A stretch of DNA of 64,000 nucleotides from Enoplolaimus lenunculus (taxonomy: Eukaryota > Nematoda > Enoplea > Enoplida > Thoracostomopsidae), in contig JASANG010003356.1 of the NCBI GenBank assembly GCA_030248215.1, positions 1-64,000 on the forward strand, in the 5' to 3' direction. Below the pieces are notes generated by a model, which searched no databases, was not told where the DNA came from, and saw nothing but the letters and a program-made list of their open reading frames with translations. The first letter of the stretch is position 1. Each line of letters starts with the position of its first letter. The position numbers and the translations under genes are program-made. Positions 60,301 through 63,300 of the stretch are shown piece by piece.

Positions 60301-63300
60301 CGAGTGCCACCGCATCGGGAGTCAACGATTCAAGACCGGCTCTATATGGTACTGTTTAACCTAGAATTAACATTTACCATTCATTTTTCAGTTCTACGGT
60401 TTGACGGATACCGAAATTGAACGTAAGTCGAGAAATGATTTTCTCGAGTTGTTTGAAGGGGTCTGATATTTGGCAATATGTAAATTTCTGTGATCGACTC
60501 ATAAAGTGGAAAATATTACTTTTAGAGGCGTAACAGTATGCTAAGTATATTCCATACCCTTAGATTTAGCTTAGGGATAAGTTTAAAACAAAACTTAAGC
60601 GCTACGCAAAAAATAGTTTAAAGCCTACGGATTGCGCTATACTTTATTACGCTGGACACCGCCGCCCGTCGCCGCATGCCGCTATACGTTGCTAACCATA
60701 AGCAAAATATATTTGGCGGCGTGCGGTGACGCGCAGCGACGTTGGGCAATTTTTAATAAAAAGTTTTGCCGTTTCTCGCGTCGACGCTCGACGGCGTCCG
60801 GCAGCGCGCGACGAGTATAGCGCAACTGTAAAACCTACTCGGTGGCCAATTTAAGAAATTAATGATTTCTCAAAATCAACGTTTAGCAGGACACCTTCCC
60901 ACCTTAATAACGCTTTTTTTATATATTAGTTTACAGGATACTGAAAAAACTTACAACATTTTTTTTAAAAACAGTTTTTAGGAAATTTTGACTATTTTGC
61001 AAATATGATGCGTTTTAGGCTACTGGAAGGCATTTCAAATATTTGATCAAGACGGAAACGGATCAATATCACGCGATGAGTTGCACAAAACAATCGAAAA
61101 CCTTGGAATGAAACCAACCGATAAATGGGTCCGCGATTTAATCGAAGAAGCTGATCGCGATGGTACAGAACGGTTTTGTACGAGAACGAATCCAAATATT
61201 GAACGTCCTCATTCCCAGTGGAATTTAACCAATAGGACGTAGCCACCATACACACTATGCACATATAGCACCAGAGGGAATTATGATATCGGCCACGTGG
61301 TGTAATGGGTAGCGCGCTTGACTCGCGAGCGAGAGGTCCGAGGTTCGATTCCCGGCGTGACCAAATCTTTCGGAGGAATTGAGGGAAGAAACCAATTATA
61401 TTCGCAGTACTTTAGAGAAAAGGGTCGTCTCGACCGTGCAGTTCTGACAAGTATAATCTATAATTAAATGCTTTTTCGAGCGAGCATGGCGAACGAGAAA
61501 ATTGGTTTGACCTCTAATATACCGCAGCTTATTCGAAAACCTGTAAAATATTCATGTTTTTGTTTCTTCAGAAATTTCGGGAGGGAATATAACCCTTGAT
61601 CCCATTTTGGATGACCCTATGGCTTAACTGGCAAGAATAGCTTATAAATTCTCTGGACGGCATGCGTTGATTTTGCATAACCTACAACCGTAGCGAGATG
61701 ACTGAGTCACCCTTTGCCGCCTTTTGAATACAGGTTTTCCAGCAAACCCTCTTTGTTCGATTGTGCGCGGCGAAATACGAATTACTAACCAGCTGCGCAA
61801 TGCGTAAAAGTCAGGGAATACAACACAATCTGCATGAAAATTTTGTTTTCACAACACAATCACATTTCTGTTGTAACAAATATTTTTGCCAATATTTGTA
61901 AACAACGTAATCATAACAAGTTGCCCAAAATACGTATGTGTGGCATTCCAGTTTTAATTATATACATTGGAAGTGAAAAGTTGGTTTGAAACGCTGAATT
62001 CCTACGCGAAATAGACAATTATTCGTTTGACAGTGTAAAAGACAAATTTTTAGCTTTCCGCTTCTACGTCATAAATAAATTGTATTTCTGTTAGGTCCAT
62101 TTTTAAACTTACTTTTAGGTTTGACCGTCGGCGCCTCGTTGAGCAGCAAAAATTATAATGCGACCCTAAGTTGGTGTTTTAACTCATTATATTACAAATA
62201 CTTTTGTTGTGATTTTAGGTTCAGATTCAATCGAATGGCCTGAATTCTTGCGTGCTGTTACGGGACAATATAAACCTTTGGTAAAGTTTCAACTGAACCA
62301 AAAAGTGTTTACGAATTTTTAAATAATTCCACAACTGCGAAGATCGGAATGCTACCGTTTTCAACGGAAATCTTCGTTCCTGGTTTTAAAGAATTATTGG
62401 ACTGCGCTGAAAAAAAATATACATTTTTGTCTTGTCACTTGTATAAATCTCACAGTACCCGTATTAACAATTCGTAGTTGCGGGTCTGTTCAACAAATTA
62501 TGAACACTTAATTTTTGAACAGATTCACACTATCAATTGTTAGTACGAAAAGCCAATGTAAAGAACAGGGGCGGAACAGTATTATAAGCATATTCCTAAA
62601 CCTGAACCTAAACCTAAGCGTAAGAATGAGCATATTCCAAAGCCTAAGCCTAAACCCAAGCCTAAAAGAATGAGTTTATTCCTAAGCCTAAGCCTAAGCT
62701 TAAACCTAAGCCAAGCAAAAAAGTTGTCTAAAGCTTATAAGCTTACTCCTTTCTAGTCCGACAGAAAAACGTTCCGCCTTTGATCTTTACATGAGACGTA
62801 CGAACACAGAGAAATTTATAGAACTGGCAGTACAAAATATATCAACATGTAATTTTTCAGTGTTCTCCCAATTGAAAATGGCTGCCTCACCGAAGTTGTA
62901 GAATTTTTCTAAAAAACTATTCAGTTCGAAATAGCAATATATTTGTGATGCTTTGTGTTTTTGTTTATTTATTATTATTGTATTTGTATTGTATATTTTT
63001 ATTTTAGCCCCGTGGCGAACTTAAAGCAACACTTGATACATATGAACAAACGTAAGCATTTTTGAAAATACATGTTAAACTGCAGTTTAATTAGCAGTGG
63101 AATTTTAGGAAAATAGTAATTTTTTAATTTTCAATTCGAAAATTAAACAAATTTGATTCTGTTGTTTTTTTAAAAATATTAGCATTCATTGGCGGTTATA
63201 TCAAAAGTATGGCATATACTTTTCCAACGACTAAGCTTTATTTACATAATTTTTATGTCAATTGCTCAAAATAAGCGGTATTTGTTTTAGTTTTTCTCGT

